Source: Gallibacter sp963558965 (GTDB lineage: Bacteria > Bacillota > Clostridia > Peptostreptococcales > Anaerovoracaceae). From it: 64,000 nucleotides of DNA. Both the position numbers and the translations under genes were made by a program. Each line of letters begins with the position of its first letter. The stretch's first letter is position 1. Below the pieces are notes generated by a model. That model saw only the letters and a program-made list of their open reading frames with translations, searched no databases and was not told the origin of the DNA. Of this stretch, positions 25,411 to 34,589 are shown piece by piece. The stretch is from contig CAUWIT010000008.1 in the NCBI GenBank assembly GCA_963558965.1, positions 11,730 to 75,729 on the forward strand. The letters run 5' to 3'.

Positions 25411-28400
25411 GAGAAAATTCTAATTTTAATTCTTCACTTTTTACTTTATACATATTTCCCAAAATATCTACATTATATTTTTCAAATACGCTTATATCCT
25501 TTCTCAAACTTCTAAATATCTGTTTACTATTTTTTTTATCCAAATATTTAACTTCAAAAGTATTTTTATTTGCGTGATTTTTTGACAAAAATCTGAAAAA
25601 TTCAGTTTCTTCTTCTGTACCATATTTAACAACATTATTTTTGTATAAACTAAATTTAAATTCATGGCCATTTTTTACCAAATCAGAAATATGTTGACCT
25701 TCTGATAACAGTTTTTCACTAATTAATAGTTCTTCATATCTTTTAATTGGTAAAACATATTTACCATTTTCAAATTTAAAATCATTATATCTTATTGGAA
25801 CTATATTAAATCTATTATTCACTTTATCATAATAAACATCACTTCTATATGGTTTTAAACTTAATAAAACCACTTTATTCTTTGTGTTTTTATAATTATT
25901 AGAAATATCTATATGTTTACCTAATTTATTATCTAAATATTTTAAGGTCTTAATTTCAGGGCCGTTATTTTTCTTAGAATATTTCTTAATCGGTCCAAAA
26001 TTATCTCTGTACTTAACAAATGGATTTACAGGCTTGCCCTTTTCATCTTTTTCACCATCATACATATCAATTATAGATAATAATTGACTCCAAGTTTGTG
26101 AATCATGTTTACTCATCAAAAATTTATCTGGATTTTTTTTGATTTTTTCAACCAATTTATCATCATACAAATCAATAGTAGCTACAATATATATTTCTCC
26201 ATCAACTTCTCTAGTACTATATATTGTTTGATTTGATACACTTCTATTGATTTTTTTATCTAATTTGTGTGATATTTTTATATCATCATAAATTCGTTCT
26301 ATCTTTTTTCGAGCATTATATCCACCTTCACTTAAATAATTCGCTTGTTCATCATTATCTAATTCTGATAATTTATCTTTATTTAAGATTTCTCCTGTTT
26401 CTAAATTAATAAAATCGTTTGAGTATTTACCTAAAGATAGTTCTGTAAAGCAACATATCATAGCATCAACAGCATGATGTTTATAATCTAAATCTCTATC
26501 CTTTTCAAAACCCAAAGTCTTTTTTCTCAGCTGAGATGTTATCAATCCATTTATCACCTTAACTTTAACATCTTTATCTTTGAAAAAATTTTGAAATTCA
26601 TTTAAAACAACTCTAGAAGCATATCTAGTATCATTTAAATTTCTACTAATAAACCCTTGTACGACCTTTTCCTTTGTAATGTCTTCCTCAAATAGCATCA
26701 ATTCCTTTTGTTTTTTCTGTATAAGATTTTTAGATTTCAAATCTAAAACATATTTTTTATAATTCTCATAGTCCCAATTGTCCTGTTTTTGTAATTTTAA
26801 ATACACAAAAGGAGTCATATTTGATTTATATCTATTGCAAGAATTGTGAACTACAACTTTGTTTGATTGTGAGTCGTCAAAAGATATAGAAATAGGAATT
26901 ATATGATCTATTTCATAAGCAAATGGATTATTTATCATATCATCTATCGCAATAGGCTTGCCACAATATGGACAAATACCCTGTTGTTTATAGTAACTTT
27001 TTATTTTCAATCCTAAATTTTTATCTTTTTTATAATCTACTTTTTCTTCATCAAGTCCAGCATATTGTATGGATTTTTTATATAGCTGCTCATTATTTTT
27101 TTGTCTTTCTTTCTCTTTTTTTCTTTTGTCTTCATCATTTTTTTTTCTAGCCATTTCAATTACAATAGATTCAAAATCATATATTTTTAGTAACTTATTT
27201 ACAATAGAAACACACTCTCTTATTGCTCTTGTAACAACTGGATTATATATTTCATCTGTAATCAAATTGCTGTCAAGTTTATCACTATTATTATTGCTAT
27301 ATTTTTTCAATCCCATCCTTGTAATACATGTATGCTGTTCATCACCTGTTGCAAGCATTTCTGGAACAATTTCTTTTATTAAACGGTATGAGAAACTAGA
27401 CCACTTGTCAAATAATTTACCCTTTTTTCTTCTAAAGTCAATAAACACATTTATTTCTTCATCTGTTAAACTTTTAACTTTATCATACTCTTTAGATTCT
27501 TCATCGTTAAAATAATCTAGTATTCCTTTAGTTTCAGTATTTAATGTCAATATATCTGCAATGGCATCCAAAGTTTCTTCAGAATATTTATTAATATCTA
27601 AATTTCTCTCATTCAAAAATTTTCTCATTGCTCTATATACTTCAAAAGAATGATTTTCTTCTTTACCATCTCTATCAATTCTATATCCAGACACTAATAG
27701 AGGATCTATTTTATAAAGTTTTTTGATTACTGCGGAAATTTTTACAGCTTTTGATGATTTTTTTATTTCATCAATTATCTCTAATTTTTCTTCTCTTGTT
27801 AATTTCCTTCCATCTATTTTAATGTTACATAAATCATTTAATAAATTATAATATTGCACTGTATAAGAAGCACCACTTGCCCTTAATTCTTCGTCCATAC
27901 CATTTTTACCATTATAGATAGAACACTTTCCTCTTAATTCGTCAAACAAATTTAATTTTGTCTCTCCTGATGTTTTATATACTCCATAATTAGTTCTACT
28001 TTTATCGTTACCAGGACCTATATAATATTCTCTTTTTGTTTTTAATAAAGATATGTATTTTTCAATGAATTCATCTGTTATTTTATTGTGAAAATTTTTT
28101 TGTGTTTCTAATATCTTTCTAGCTTCTTTTTCATACATACTAATAGTAAATGTATTCATAATAAACTCATCTTCAATATTATGAGTCCCTCTGAAAAAAC
28201 CATATTTTTTATACCTATCCATTTGAATTTCACATGGAAATTCAAATTCGTTATTGTTAGTTAAGCTATTTAAAACATTATCATTTTCTTTCACTTCTTC
28301 TAAATCCTCAAGATAATATACTCCTCTGTGTTTCATTATATTATACAAAGCAACATATAGTTCAGAAGTGGTTAGTTCTTCAGTTAATCCTTTTTGCCTT

Positions 28401-28663
28401 AATGCAACAGGCATATCCGTAACAAACTCTGGCTTACTTAAACCTATTGAATTTAATAAATCATCCGCTCTTTGTAACCTATGCTTTCTTCGTCTTATAT
28501 TTCTTCTAATTCCTCTAAAACTTCTTCTTTCTTGATTTTTACTGGCATCTGCACTTTCAAATAATCTTACTCCTGATTCAATAATGTTTTCACTTTCAGC
28601 TCCAACAACTGCCCAACCAACACTGGCAATACCTATATCCAAACCTAGTATCATTTTTTCCAT
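25391..28663 (-). CDS. cas9: CRISPR-associated endonuclease Cas9, compact type II-A
   Basis: RNA-guided DNA endonuclease. RuvC-I is at the N-terminus (MEKMILGLDIGIASVGWAVV, catalytic D9), followed by the Arg-rich bridge helix (RRSFRGIRRNIRRRKHRLQR). RuvC-II is IVIEMAR near residue 503. The HNH domain has YEIDHIIPISISFDDSQSNK around 586, preceded by a CPYCGK zinc-type knuckle. RuvC-III is HHAVDAMI near 731. At 1090 aa it is in the compact class of S. aureus-type enzymes. Start set at the ATG with AGGAGA seven bases upstream. First gene of the cas operon; the ~130-nt leader before it is non-coding. The PAM cannot be read from sequence. Confidence 0.97.
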   Translation of the reverse strand: MEKMILGLDIGIASVGWAVVGAESENIIESGVRLFESADASKNQERRSFRGIRRNIRRRKHRLQRADDLLNSIGLSKPEFVTDMPVALRQKGLTEELTTSELYVALYNIMKHRGVYYLEDLEEVKENDNVLNSLTNNNEFEFPCEIQMDRYKKYGFFRGTHNIEDEFIMNTFTISMYEKEARKILETQKNFHNKITDEFIEKYISLLKTKREYYIGPGNDKSRTNYGVYKTSGETKLNLFDELRGKCSIYNGKNGMDEELRASGASYTVQYYNLLNDLCNIKIDGRKLTREEKLEIIDEIKKSSKAVKISAVIKKLYKIDPLLVSGYRIDRDGKEENHSFEVYRAMRKFLNERNLDINKYSEETLDAIADILTLNTETKGILDYFNDEESKEYDKVKSLTDEEINVFIDFRRKKGKLFDKWSSFSYRLIKEIVPEMLATGDEQHTCITRMGLKKYSNNNSDKLDSNLITDEIYNPVVTRAIRECVSIVNKLLKIYDFESIVIEMARKKNDEDKRKKEKERQKNNEQLYKKSIQYAGLDEEKVDYKKDKNLGLKIKSYYKQQGICPYCGKPIAIDDMINNPFAYEIDHIIPISISFDDSQSNKVVVHNSCNRYKSNMTPFVYLKLQKQDNWDYENYKKYVLDLKSKNLIQKKQKELMLFEEDITKEKVVQGFISRNLNDTRYASRVVLNEFQNFFKDKDVKVKVINGLITSQLRKKTLGFEKDRDLDYKHHAVDAMICCFTELSLGKYSNDFINLETGEILNKDKLSELDNDEQANYLSEGGYNARKKIERIYDDIKISHKLDKKINRSVSNQTIYSTREVDGEIYIVATIDLYDDKLVEKIKKNPDKFLMSKHDSQTWSQLLSIIDMYDGEKDEKGKPVNPFVKYRDNFGPIKKYSKKNNGPEIKTLKYLDNKLGKHIDISNNYKNTKNKVVLLSLKPYRSDVYYDKVNNRFNIVPIRYNDFKFENGKYVLPIKRYEELLISEKLLSEGQHISDLVKNGHEFKFSLYKNNVVKYGTEEETEFFRFLSKNHANKNTFEVKYLDKKNSKQIFRSLRKDISVFEKYNVDILGNMYKVKSEELKLEFSLDNKMI

Positions 28664-28792
28664 AATAATTCTCCTCATACAATAAAATAGAAATAAATCC
28701 ATAAACAATTAATTAATTTATTTGATTTATCACATGTCTCTACATCAGATATACTACCATATCTATCTACTCAATACAATTTCTTCACCACT

Positions 28793-28821
28793 ATTATACA
28801 CTATCACCTATCCCAAAAACC
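28793..28821 (-). promoter_or_regulatory. Probable cas9 promoter
   Basis: On the minus strand a perfect TATAAT (28793-28798) lies about 130 nt upstream of the cas9 ATG. The -35 region is weak (GGTTTT at the 17-nt distance). The resulting leader is long and AT-rich. Confidence 0.45.
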
Positions 28822-29038
28822 GGACTTACAAAAAATATTTCAAAAAATTCTCAAAAATTTTTTCTCAAATTTTAATCTTAATAAAAACTCTATGCCAACT
28901 AACGCCAAAAAAGCCAAATATAGCACACATCAACACAAACAATCAAAGCTTGCAATCCAAGTAAAATCAACGGATTACAAACTTTTTTTCATAGACAAGT
29001 GTCAAAGATAGGATTCACAAATCTGCCATTACAGATAA

Positions 29039-29149
29039 TTATTTACAAATCAAATAAATCACATATACAATCCAAAGTATTGCCAAAATTTTACTAGAAA
29101 CATCTATAAAACTCTTAAAATTACTTTTTATCTTTTCTTTAACCATCAT
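29039..29149 (-). CDS. Possible 36-residue membrane peptide
   Basis: From an ATG with AAAGGG nine bases upstream, the frame reads MMVKEKIKSNFKSFIDVSSK followed by a hydrophobic helix (ILAILWIVYVIYLICK). A basic amphipathic start plus one membrane helix is a common design for small membrane peptides. No homology can be claimed. A longer frame from 29230 exists but its extra part has no SD. Could be chance in AT-rich DNA. Confidence 0.25.
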   Translation of the reverse strand: MMVKEKIKSNFKSFIDVSSKILAILWIVYVIYLICK

Positions 29150-29402
29150 ATTTACGCCCTTTCGTATATACAGTAATTGGTTGCTACAACACAACAAACA
29201 CACTACAACACAAACAAGTAACTTTATCACATTAAAGCATAAAACAATACTACAGTCAACCGATTTTTAAAATCTTAATAATTCTTAAGATTTACTTTAA
29301 TACAGTAAAGTACATTGACTCAAATTAGACAAAAGTCAAACTAACCATACCGCCTTTGTGTGTTATAATACTAACTGTATATAACACAAAGGAGAAAAAT
29401 TT

Positions 29403-30554
29403 ATGAACTTAAATGAAATAAAAGAAATACGCAAACGTTTTCGCCCAGATGACGACAATGTCCACCGAGTTTACGGATGTTATGTCAACGCCGCAAAAGA
29501 AATAGTAACAAAAATAGACATGTCTCTTGGCCTTATGGAGCAAGACGAAAGAGAACTTTACTACAATCTTTTGAAGAAAACCGTTTCGGGCACTATAGAT
29601 AAAAACCTTATCGACCTTGAATTTACAACAGCGCAGGTGGAACACAGCCCAGAACACAAATTGCTGCAGGACTTGAGAAAATGCCATTTGCAAGATGAAA
29701 ATCTTAGAGACAACTTGTATCAAAAAATCATCGACAGTCTAGCATTCGAGGAGCAAAGCTACGTTATACTTTTGGCTGCTGACACTTACGATGTACCGTT
29801 TAAAGGCAGTGATGATGAGCTTTTCGACGACGGCTCAAGCGAAGTTTTCGACTATTTCGTCTGCTGCGTATGTCCTGTTAAAGATGCCAAGTCAGCCCTA
29901 CGATACGAGTCTGCTGAAAAGGCTTTTCGCAGTTCATCAACTGGCCATATTCTAAGCGCTCCACAGCTTGGATTTATGTTCCCAACTTTTGATGATAGAA
30001 GTACAAACCTTTATAATCTTTTGTATTATAGTCGCAGTGCGTCAGATCTTCATTACGAATTTATACAAGGCGTTTTCGACATTGAAAATCTACCTATGTC
30101 AGCTCCAGCCCAAAAGGAAGCCTTTGGCGATTGTCTATCACTTTCATTGCAAGATGCTTGCAGCCTTGAAATCGTACAGGCAGTACACAGTGACATTTGC
30201 GAAAAAATCGCCATTCACAAAGAGAGCAAGGAGCCTGAAGCGCCAGAAATCTACATCGACGACGTTAACGATATTTTGTACAAGAATGGCATTCCTGATG
30301 ATGTCATAGACACTTTCAATGAAAACTGCAAGGCGTCTTTGGGAGATACTGAAACATTTAATCCTAACAATATTATGGAAGCAAAGAAATTTGAAATGGT
30401 TACTTCTGAGGTGAAAATCACCGCAGATCCCCAGTACGCTTACAGGATTAAGACAGAAGTTATCGACGGTCGCAAGTATATTATGATTCCTGCTGACACT
30501 GATGTAACCGTCAATGGTATTACAATTAATATCGCTGACATACCTGACGATTAA
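29403..30554 (+). CDS. DUF4317 family protein
   Basis: Matches the uncharacterised DUF4317 family of Firmicutes: NLNEIKEIRKRFRPDDDNVH, RVYGCYVNAAKEIV, LKKTVSGTIDKNLIDLEF, AADTYDVPFKGSDDELFDDG, VCCVCPVKDAKSALRY and LGFMFPTFDDRSTNLYNLLYY are its recurrent blocks. 383 aa, full length, soluble, acidic. SD AAAGGAG. Function unknown. It stands alone between the CRISPR region and a secreted-protein gene. Confidence 0.88.
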   Translation: MNLNEIKEIRKRFRPDDDNVHRVYGCYVNAAKEIVTKIDMSLGLMEQDERELYYNLLKKTVSGTIDKNLIDLEFTTAQVEHSPEHKLLQDLRKCHLQDENLRDNLYQKIIDSLAFEEQSYVILLAADTYDVPFKGSDDELFDDGSSEVFDYFVCCVCPVKDAKSALRYESAEKAFRSSSTGHILSAPQLGFMFPTFDDRSTNLYNLLYYSRSASDLHYEFIQGVFDIENLPMSAPAQKEAFGDCLSLSLQDACSLEIVQAVHSDICEKIAIHKESKEPEAPEIYIDDVNDILYKNGIPDDVIDTFNENCKASLGDTETFNPNNIMEAKKFEMVTSEVKITADPQYAYRIKTEVIDGRKYIMIPADTDVTVNGITINIADIPDD

Positions 30555-30579
30555 AATTTATCTTAATTTTCTAAATTTA

Positions 30580-30609
30580 TTGACAACTGTAAACATAATT
30601 TAGTATAGT
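30580..30609 (+). promoter_or_regulatory. Promoter of the secreted-protein gene
   Basis: TTGACA (30580-30585) and TATAGT (30604-30609) with 18-nt spacing, about 50 nt before the ATG at 30661. Confidence 0.7.
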
Positions 30610-30660
30610 AAAAAAAAGAGAAGGATTTAGTTGTTTATCTTTTTATGAGGTGAGGGAATT

Positions 30661-31848
30661 ATGAAAAAGATTATGAAACGTGTTCTTTCATTTATGCTAG
30701 TTGCAACTCTAGTTGTATCTTATTCTGGTGTTGCATCTGCTAGCGGTATTGAAAAAGCACCAAAATCAATTAAGACTAGCGCTACAGCTGTCGCTACTAA
30801 GGCGGCTATATTAGAAAACAAGGTTAGCATCCCAACTATTACGCCTTCTTCAGGTCCTGCGGATGTTCCTAGTTCTGTAATTACATATAGCAGATCTAAT
30901 GCAGCTAGTTTTGCTAATGATAAAAAAGGTTTTGTACAGAGAGTCTATCTATCCAAAGGCGTACTAGTTATGGCAGCTCGTGCGTACTCAAATGATGGTA
31001 ATGGATCTGTTGCTTTTGGCTTGTACAAGGATGCAAATCTTACTACTTCTGTAGGTAATCCTGGATTTAACTATCCAAAAGACGAAAATACTACATCTAG
31101 GATGGTTCAAGTGCCTAAGGCTGGCTATTACTATGTAGGTATTACTTCACGTATTAGTGAGTACTCTACTAGCCATACTTACAGTGTAGCTTTTGCTGCT
31201 ACATTTGCAAATGGTAGCGATAGAACTATAACAAGTGGTAAGAGTATAGCTGTTGGACAGTACAGTTCTCAGACTAACTACTTTAAGTTTAAGGCTAAAA
31301 GCACTGGATATATCAAGGTATCAAAAGATGGATACAATGCAAAAATTGCTTTAACTAACAGCAAGAAAAAAGCTCTTACAAAATATATTACTGGCAAATC
31401 TGTATATTATGGAGTTAAAAAAGGTACAACTTACTATATTAAAATAAATGCTTATAGTAATCCTGATGGCGGATATGTTCTTAAGGTTACTAATTCTGCT
31501 ATAAAAGAAAAGAGTGGTTCAAAGAAATCTAAAGCTGCTACTATGGCCTACAAGAAGTACAAAAATGGTACTATAATTGCAGGTAGCAGTCAGTCAGATT
31601 ACTACAAGTTTAAGGTTCCTAAAAAGAAGAAAGTTAAAATTGTTTTAAAGGGCCGTACAAATGAAAGAATAAATGTTAAGGTTTACAAGGGTAAGAAGGT
31701 TATCGGTTCTTCAAACTTGTACAGCAGCAATAGCGGCTTAACTTTAAAATCAAGTGGCAAACTAACTCCTGGAACTTACTATGTTAAGGTTTCAAGAGGT
31801 ACTAAGTACTCTTCAGGTTATTACAAGATGTACTGGAAATACTATTAA
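30661..31848 (+). CDS. Secreted protein with repeated PPC-like beta domains
   Basis: A clear Sec signal peptide (MKKIMKRVLSFMLVATLVVS, cleavage likely after ASA) leads into a 395-aa, Lys/Tyr/Ser-rich exported protein. Three related beta segments recur: NPGFNYPKDENTTSRMVQVP...GYYYVGI, KGTTYYIKINAYSNPDGGYV and LTPGTYYVKVSRGTKYSSGY. They have the look of bacterial pre-peptidase C-terminal (PPC)-type domains. No catalytic motif and no cell-wall anchor are seen, so it is probably released or bound by charge. SD GAGGTGAGGG. Own promoter and terminator. Confidence 0.75.
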   Translation: MKKIMKRVLSFMLVATLVVSYSGVASASGIEKAPKSIKTSATAVATKAAILENKVSIPTITPSSGPADVPSSVITYSRSNAASFANDKKGFVQRVYLSKGVLVMAARAYSNDGNGSVAFGLYKDANLTTSVGNPGFNYPKDENTTSRMVQVPKAGYYYVGITSRISEYSTSHTYSVAFAATFANGSDRTITSGKSIAVGQYSSQTNYFKFKAKSTGYIKVSKDGYNAKIALTNSKKKALTKYITGKSVYYGVKKGTTYYIKINAYSNPDGGYVLKVTNSAIKEKSGSKKSKAATMAYKKYKNGTIIAGSSQSDYYKFKVPKKKKVKIVLKGRTNERINVKVYKGKKVIGSSNLYSSNSGLTLKSSGKLTPGTYYVKVSRGTKYSSGYYKMYWKYY

Positions 31849-31878
31849 ACAAATAATCCAACTCAAATTATCCTATAA

Positions 31879-31916
31879 AAAAACTAGGTTACACTTAATT
31901 GTGTGACCTAGTTTTT
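31879..31916. terminator. Bidirectional terminator after the secreted-protein gene
   Basis: AAAAACTAGGT (31879-31889) pairs with ACCTAGTTTTT (31906-31916), extended by an inner ACAC/GTGT stem. It serves the plus-strand gene and the convergent YolD gene. Confidence 0.8.
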
Positions 31917-31922
31917 AGTTAA

Positions 31923-32381
31923 TTAATAATAGATTGTACTATCGCCAAATAATTTTCCGTTTATTTCATATATATGATCAATATGGACAACTGTCCCATC
32001 TTTCATAATTACTTGGTTTTTATAGGTGTCTATTTTTTTGACTTCTCCTACAATATTGAGATATTTGCCTCCTGATTTTCTTTCGTCTGGGATAAAGTAC
32101 TTTATATCTACTTTCACTTTTTGTTTTGCTAGATTTGCTTGGATTAGATTTAATCTGTGATTTATTATTGCTCCAATTTCTTCGGTTATTTGGTGTTCTT
32201 GTTCTGTTAGTCTAGCTGTTTCTGCTATTGCTGCATCGTGTCCTACCATAGCTGCAAATGGAGCGAATTGTGCTGCTCTAGCTTCTCTTGCCATTGGAGG
32301 ATGTTTTTTTGATATTGGTCGTTTCATATTTAGCATATCTTTATACTTATCTGCACATTTTTCTTCGTCGTATTTACTCAT
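31923..32381 (-). CDS. YolD-like family protein
   Basis: YolD-like protein (152 aa), the usual downstream partner of UvrX/UmuC-type Y-family polymerases in Firmicutes. The hallmark segment RPISKKHPPMAREARAAQFA, PFAAMVGHDAAI is present, and the C-terminal half contains VKVDIKYFIPDERKSGGKYL and the beta strands that follow. Its start codon overlaps the polymerase stop as ATGA. Role unknown; modulation of the polymerase is often suggested. Confidence 0.9.
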   Translation of the reverse strand: MSKYDEEKCADKYKDMLNMKRPISKKHPPMAREARAAQFAPFAAMVGHDAAIAETARLTEQEHQITEEIGAIINHRLNLIQANLAKQKVKVDIKYFIPDERKSGGKYLNIVGEVKKIDTYKNQVIMKDGTVVHIDHIYEINGKLFGDSTIYY

Positions 32382-33469
32382 GCTTTGTGTCCTCCAATTT
32401 GGTTATTTCTGTCTTTGCCGGTTGCTCCCTTTTGCAAGTTTGTTCCCTTTAGTATCATATTTTTTCCAAATTTCTTTTTTATATCTATCAATGTTTTTTG
32501 TATATTTTTTTCGTTTTCTTGATTTTTATCTTCTGCGCTGCTATTCTCAGACAATGGAGACATTTCAGCTAATTCAAACATTGATATTTGTTTTTCGCCT
32601 TTTGAAATTTCTTTATATGCCTCTTCAGTTATCACTTTACACGCTGCAATAGATATTCGGCGCACCAATAAATTTGGATCTACTATTTTTTCATACAGCT
32701 CCATTACTTTTTTAACTATTGTTGAAGTAGATGAAGTTGGATTGTCGAAGTTTACTGTGCCGTGAGCGTGATATGGCACTTTTCGCCCATAATGATCTGT
32801 TTTTATCGGCCCTTTGTAATTTGATTTCCTTCCATCTTTTAAATTTGCTATATCATATCCCACAGTCAAAACTACTTGCTCACACAATAAGCCTTTGTCT
32901 ACTAAGTCAAGTACAAGGGCATCTGTCATTTCTCTAGTAACTATTTTGACTTTTTCGTATTGGTATGGGCAATGCAAAACTTGACCAGAGCCTATGCTTT
33001 TGTTATCTGGCTTATATTTTTTTATATCGTCCATGGTGCAAGGCTCATATCCCCATGCGTGATCAATTAAAAGCTCTGCATTTATTCCAAACATTTTATA
33101 TAGCAATTCTTCATTGTAGTACTCATCTGGTTTTCCTATGGAACATCTGGCAATATCCCCCATTGTATATAGTCCTTTTTTCTCCAATTTTTTTGAGTAC
33201 CCTTTTCCTACTCTCCAAAAATCAGTTAAAGGTCTATGATCCCATAATTTTTTTCGATATGATATTTCATCTAATTGAGCTATACGAACTCCATCTTCAT
33301 CTGGCTCAATATGTTTTGCTACAACGTCCATAGCTATTTTACTTAAATATAGATTTGTTCCTATGCCAGCTGTTGCAGTGATCCCAGTTGTATTTAGCAC
33401 ATCTCTTATTATGGTAATGGCAAGTTCATGTGCTGTCATTTTATATGCCGCTAGATAGTTTGTTACATC
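32378..33469 (-). CDS. Y-family DNA polymerase (UvrX/UmuC-like), exon 2
   Basis: C-terminal 363 residues of a translesion DNA polymerase. The reading frame enters at DVTNYLAAYKMTAHELA, the sequence that normally follows SIDEVF-(I/M) in this family. Then come ATAGIGTNLYLSKIAMDVVA, the helix-hairpin-helix/thumb region and the little-finger domain, ending in GATGKDRNNQIGGHKA, a tail common in clostridial relatives. The first in-frame ATG (33439) lies within the conserved region, so it is not a real start. This is the downstream exon of a gene split by a group I intron. With exon 1 it makes about 509 aa. Confidence 0.9.
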   Translation of the reverse strand, partial: DVTNYLAAYKMTAHELAITIIRDVLNTTGITATAGIGTNLYLSKIAMDVVAKHIEPDEDGVRIAQLDEISYRKKLWDHRPLTDFWRVGKGYSKKLEKKGLYTMGDIARCSIGKPDEYYNEELLYKMFGINAELLIDHAWGYEPCTMDDIKKYKPDNKSIGSGQVLHCPYQYEKVKIVTREMTDALVLDLVDKGLLCEQVVLTVGYDIANLKDGRKSNYKGPIKTDHYGRKVPYHAHGTVNFDNPTSSTSTIVKKVMELYEKIVDPNLLVRRISIAACKVITEEAYKEISKGEKQISMFELAEMSPLSENSSAEDKNQENEKNIQKTLIDIKKKFGKNMILKGTNLQKGATGKDRNNQIGGHKA

Positions 33470-33975
33470 CCTGATTTTTCATTGTCCAATCCTTTTAAAT
33501 CTATAAATCCTAACAGATTAGACTTTATGAATTTTGTTGTTCATATAAGTTCGCTACTCCTTATACAGTTCTCTTATGAACTTCTTATGTTTTCACATAA
33601 GCACAGACTATATCTTTTCCCTCATCCTTATCTATTAAGATTAACTGTTAGGGCGAAACCGCTTCCATCACCTATAGCTTGTGATGTACTTCCCTTACGA
33701 GGAATAGTCGTTGAAGTTTCTCCTATTTGGAGCTTACCTGCTGATTGCCGATTAGTAAGTACTTAGGATTTAACCATATACCATCTAATTAATTTTTTCT
33801 ACTTTCGCAACTTTCGCACTTGAGCTTATTTCATCTCTATGCTGTAGTCTAATTAGCTTTACGGGTTTCCAGCAATTCAGTTTCTTTGTTACTACATACA
33901 GGTTTCCCTATACGCTTACTATTTTTAGCTAATTTTTTTACGACTTAAGTCATAAGTTTCCTTAGCTAGTCTAAT
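33470..33975 (-). ncRNA. Group I self-splicing intron in the Y-family polymerase gene
   Basis: The conserved core elements occur in order on the coding (minus) strand. P is AATTGCTGG (from 33877), Q is AATCAGCAGG (33746-33737), R is TTCAACGACTAT (33715-33704) and S is AAGATATAGTCTG (33616-33604). P4 pairs TGCTG with CAGCA, and P7 pairs GACTAT (33709-33704) with ATAGTC (33611-33606). Just after S, CTTATGT-GAAA-ACATAAG forms a P9 stem with a GNRA loop. A P1 candidate pairs exon AGGTTTTT with internal guide GGAAACTT, with U-G at the splice site. The intron ends in G. There is no internal ORF, so no homing endonuclease. The 5' boundary could be 33972: inserting after ATT would keep one more residue. 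Confidence 0.9.
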
Positions 33976-34413
33976 AAAAACCTCATCTATAGAATAGATA
34001 TGCATATCTTCTGGGGCAATATATTTTAAATAGATATCGTAAATCCGAGTGCTGTAATCCATATAATATGACATCCTCGGTGTTGCCACTATAAAATCTA
34101 TAGCCAAAGACGGATTTGCTTTTAGTTCTAAGTCATTGTCCGATTTACCTAATAATTTATTTCCAGGGGCCTTTGATTGCCTTAAAGCATTGACTTCTTT
34201 TATTTTTTGTTTTACCTCAAAAAGCCTTGGCCTGCCAGGTATACCGTAAGATTTTAAAGATGGTGATACAGCCAAACAAATTGTTTTATCTGTTCTGCTG
34301 TTATCAGCTACAACTAAATTGGTTGTCAATGGATCTCTGCCTCTCTCTTGACACTCTACAGAAGCATAAAAAGATTTTAAATCAATGGCTATATATTTTC
34401 GTTCCTTCTCCAT
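33976..34413 (-). CDS. Y-family DNA polymerase (UvrX/UmuC-like), exon 1
   Basis: N-terminal 146 residues of the split translesion polymerase: YIAIDLKSFYASVECQERG carries the first catalytic Asp, then NLVVADNSRTDKTICLAVSP, FIVATPRMSYYMDYSTRIYD and finally IYSIDEVF with the catalytic Asp-Glu pair. Without splicing, translation runs a further 17 codons into the intron and stops, giving a 162-aa polypeptide lacking most of the palm, thumb and little finger. SD GGTGAGG before the ATG. Preceded by a LexA-type SOS promoter and followed, after exon 2, by a YolD-like gene. Confidence 0.9.
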
Positions 34414-34450
34414 ATCTCACCTCACCTTTTTTCCTTTTCTAGTTAATCCA

Positions 34451-34490
34451 AGTATATCACATCGCAAGCCTTGTTGCAAACATATGTTCT
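34451..34490 (-). promoter_or_regulatory. SOS promoter with LexA box for the Y-family polymerase
   Basis: On the minus strand TTGCAA (34474-34479) and TATACT (34451-34456) are 17 nt apart. Overlapping the -35, CAAACATATGTTCT (34477-34490) matches the Gram-positive LexA consensus CGAAC-N4-GTTCG at all but two positions. This is the expected arrangement for a DNA-damage-induced polymerase. Confidence 0.75.
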
Positions 34491-34589
34491 TTTTTCTGTT
34501 TTAAATTAATTTATACTATATATTTGATTAGACTTTTGTGATATACTAAAGTACGATTAAAGATTGAAATGAAGAAAGGAAAATTACCT

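Larger units (their letters stand above)
28709..29402. other. AT-rich intergenic region between cas9 and the DUF4317 gene
   Basis: No convincing gene is visible over most of this stretch. It holds the cas9 promoter and leader, a weak small ORF (29039-29149), and inverted repeats near the right end: AAATCTTAA/TTAAGATTT (29270-29293) and ACTTTA/TAAAGT just after it. An extended -10 TGTTATAAT (TATAAT at 29364-29369) lies 33 nt before the DUF4317 gene and is its likely promoter. Confidence 0.5.

Noticed and set aside
28709..28830. Natural guide match between the tracrRNA 5' region and the cas9 promoter (tracr-L-type autoregulation)
   Set aside because: The only shared stretch I found is the TATAAT box and its neighbours (TGTATAAT), too short and trivially explained.
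28722..28964. 80-codon plus-strand frame upstream of cas9
   Set aside because: No Shine-Dalgarno, low-complexity Lys/Ile/Thr composition typical of random AT-rich DNA, and it overlaps the cas9 promoter.
33482..33766. Plus-strand 94-codon frame inside the polymerase gene gap, a possible intron-encoded protein
   Set aside because: It is antisense to the intron core (P7, P9 elements), has no homing-endonuclease motif and no ribosome binding site.
33440..33975. Reading the polymerase gap as an insertion sequence or group II intron
   Set aside because: No transposase, terminal inverted repeats, target duplication or domain V-like hairpin; the P/Q/R/S core is that of a group I intron.
33470..33975. 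IStron (intron fused to an IS605-type element)
   Set aside because: No transposase or TnpB gene is present, and the expected TTGAT target is not at the 5' junction.
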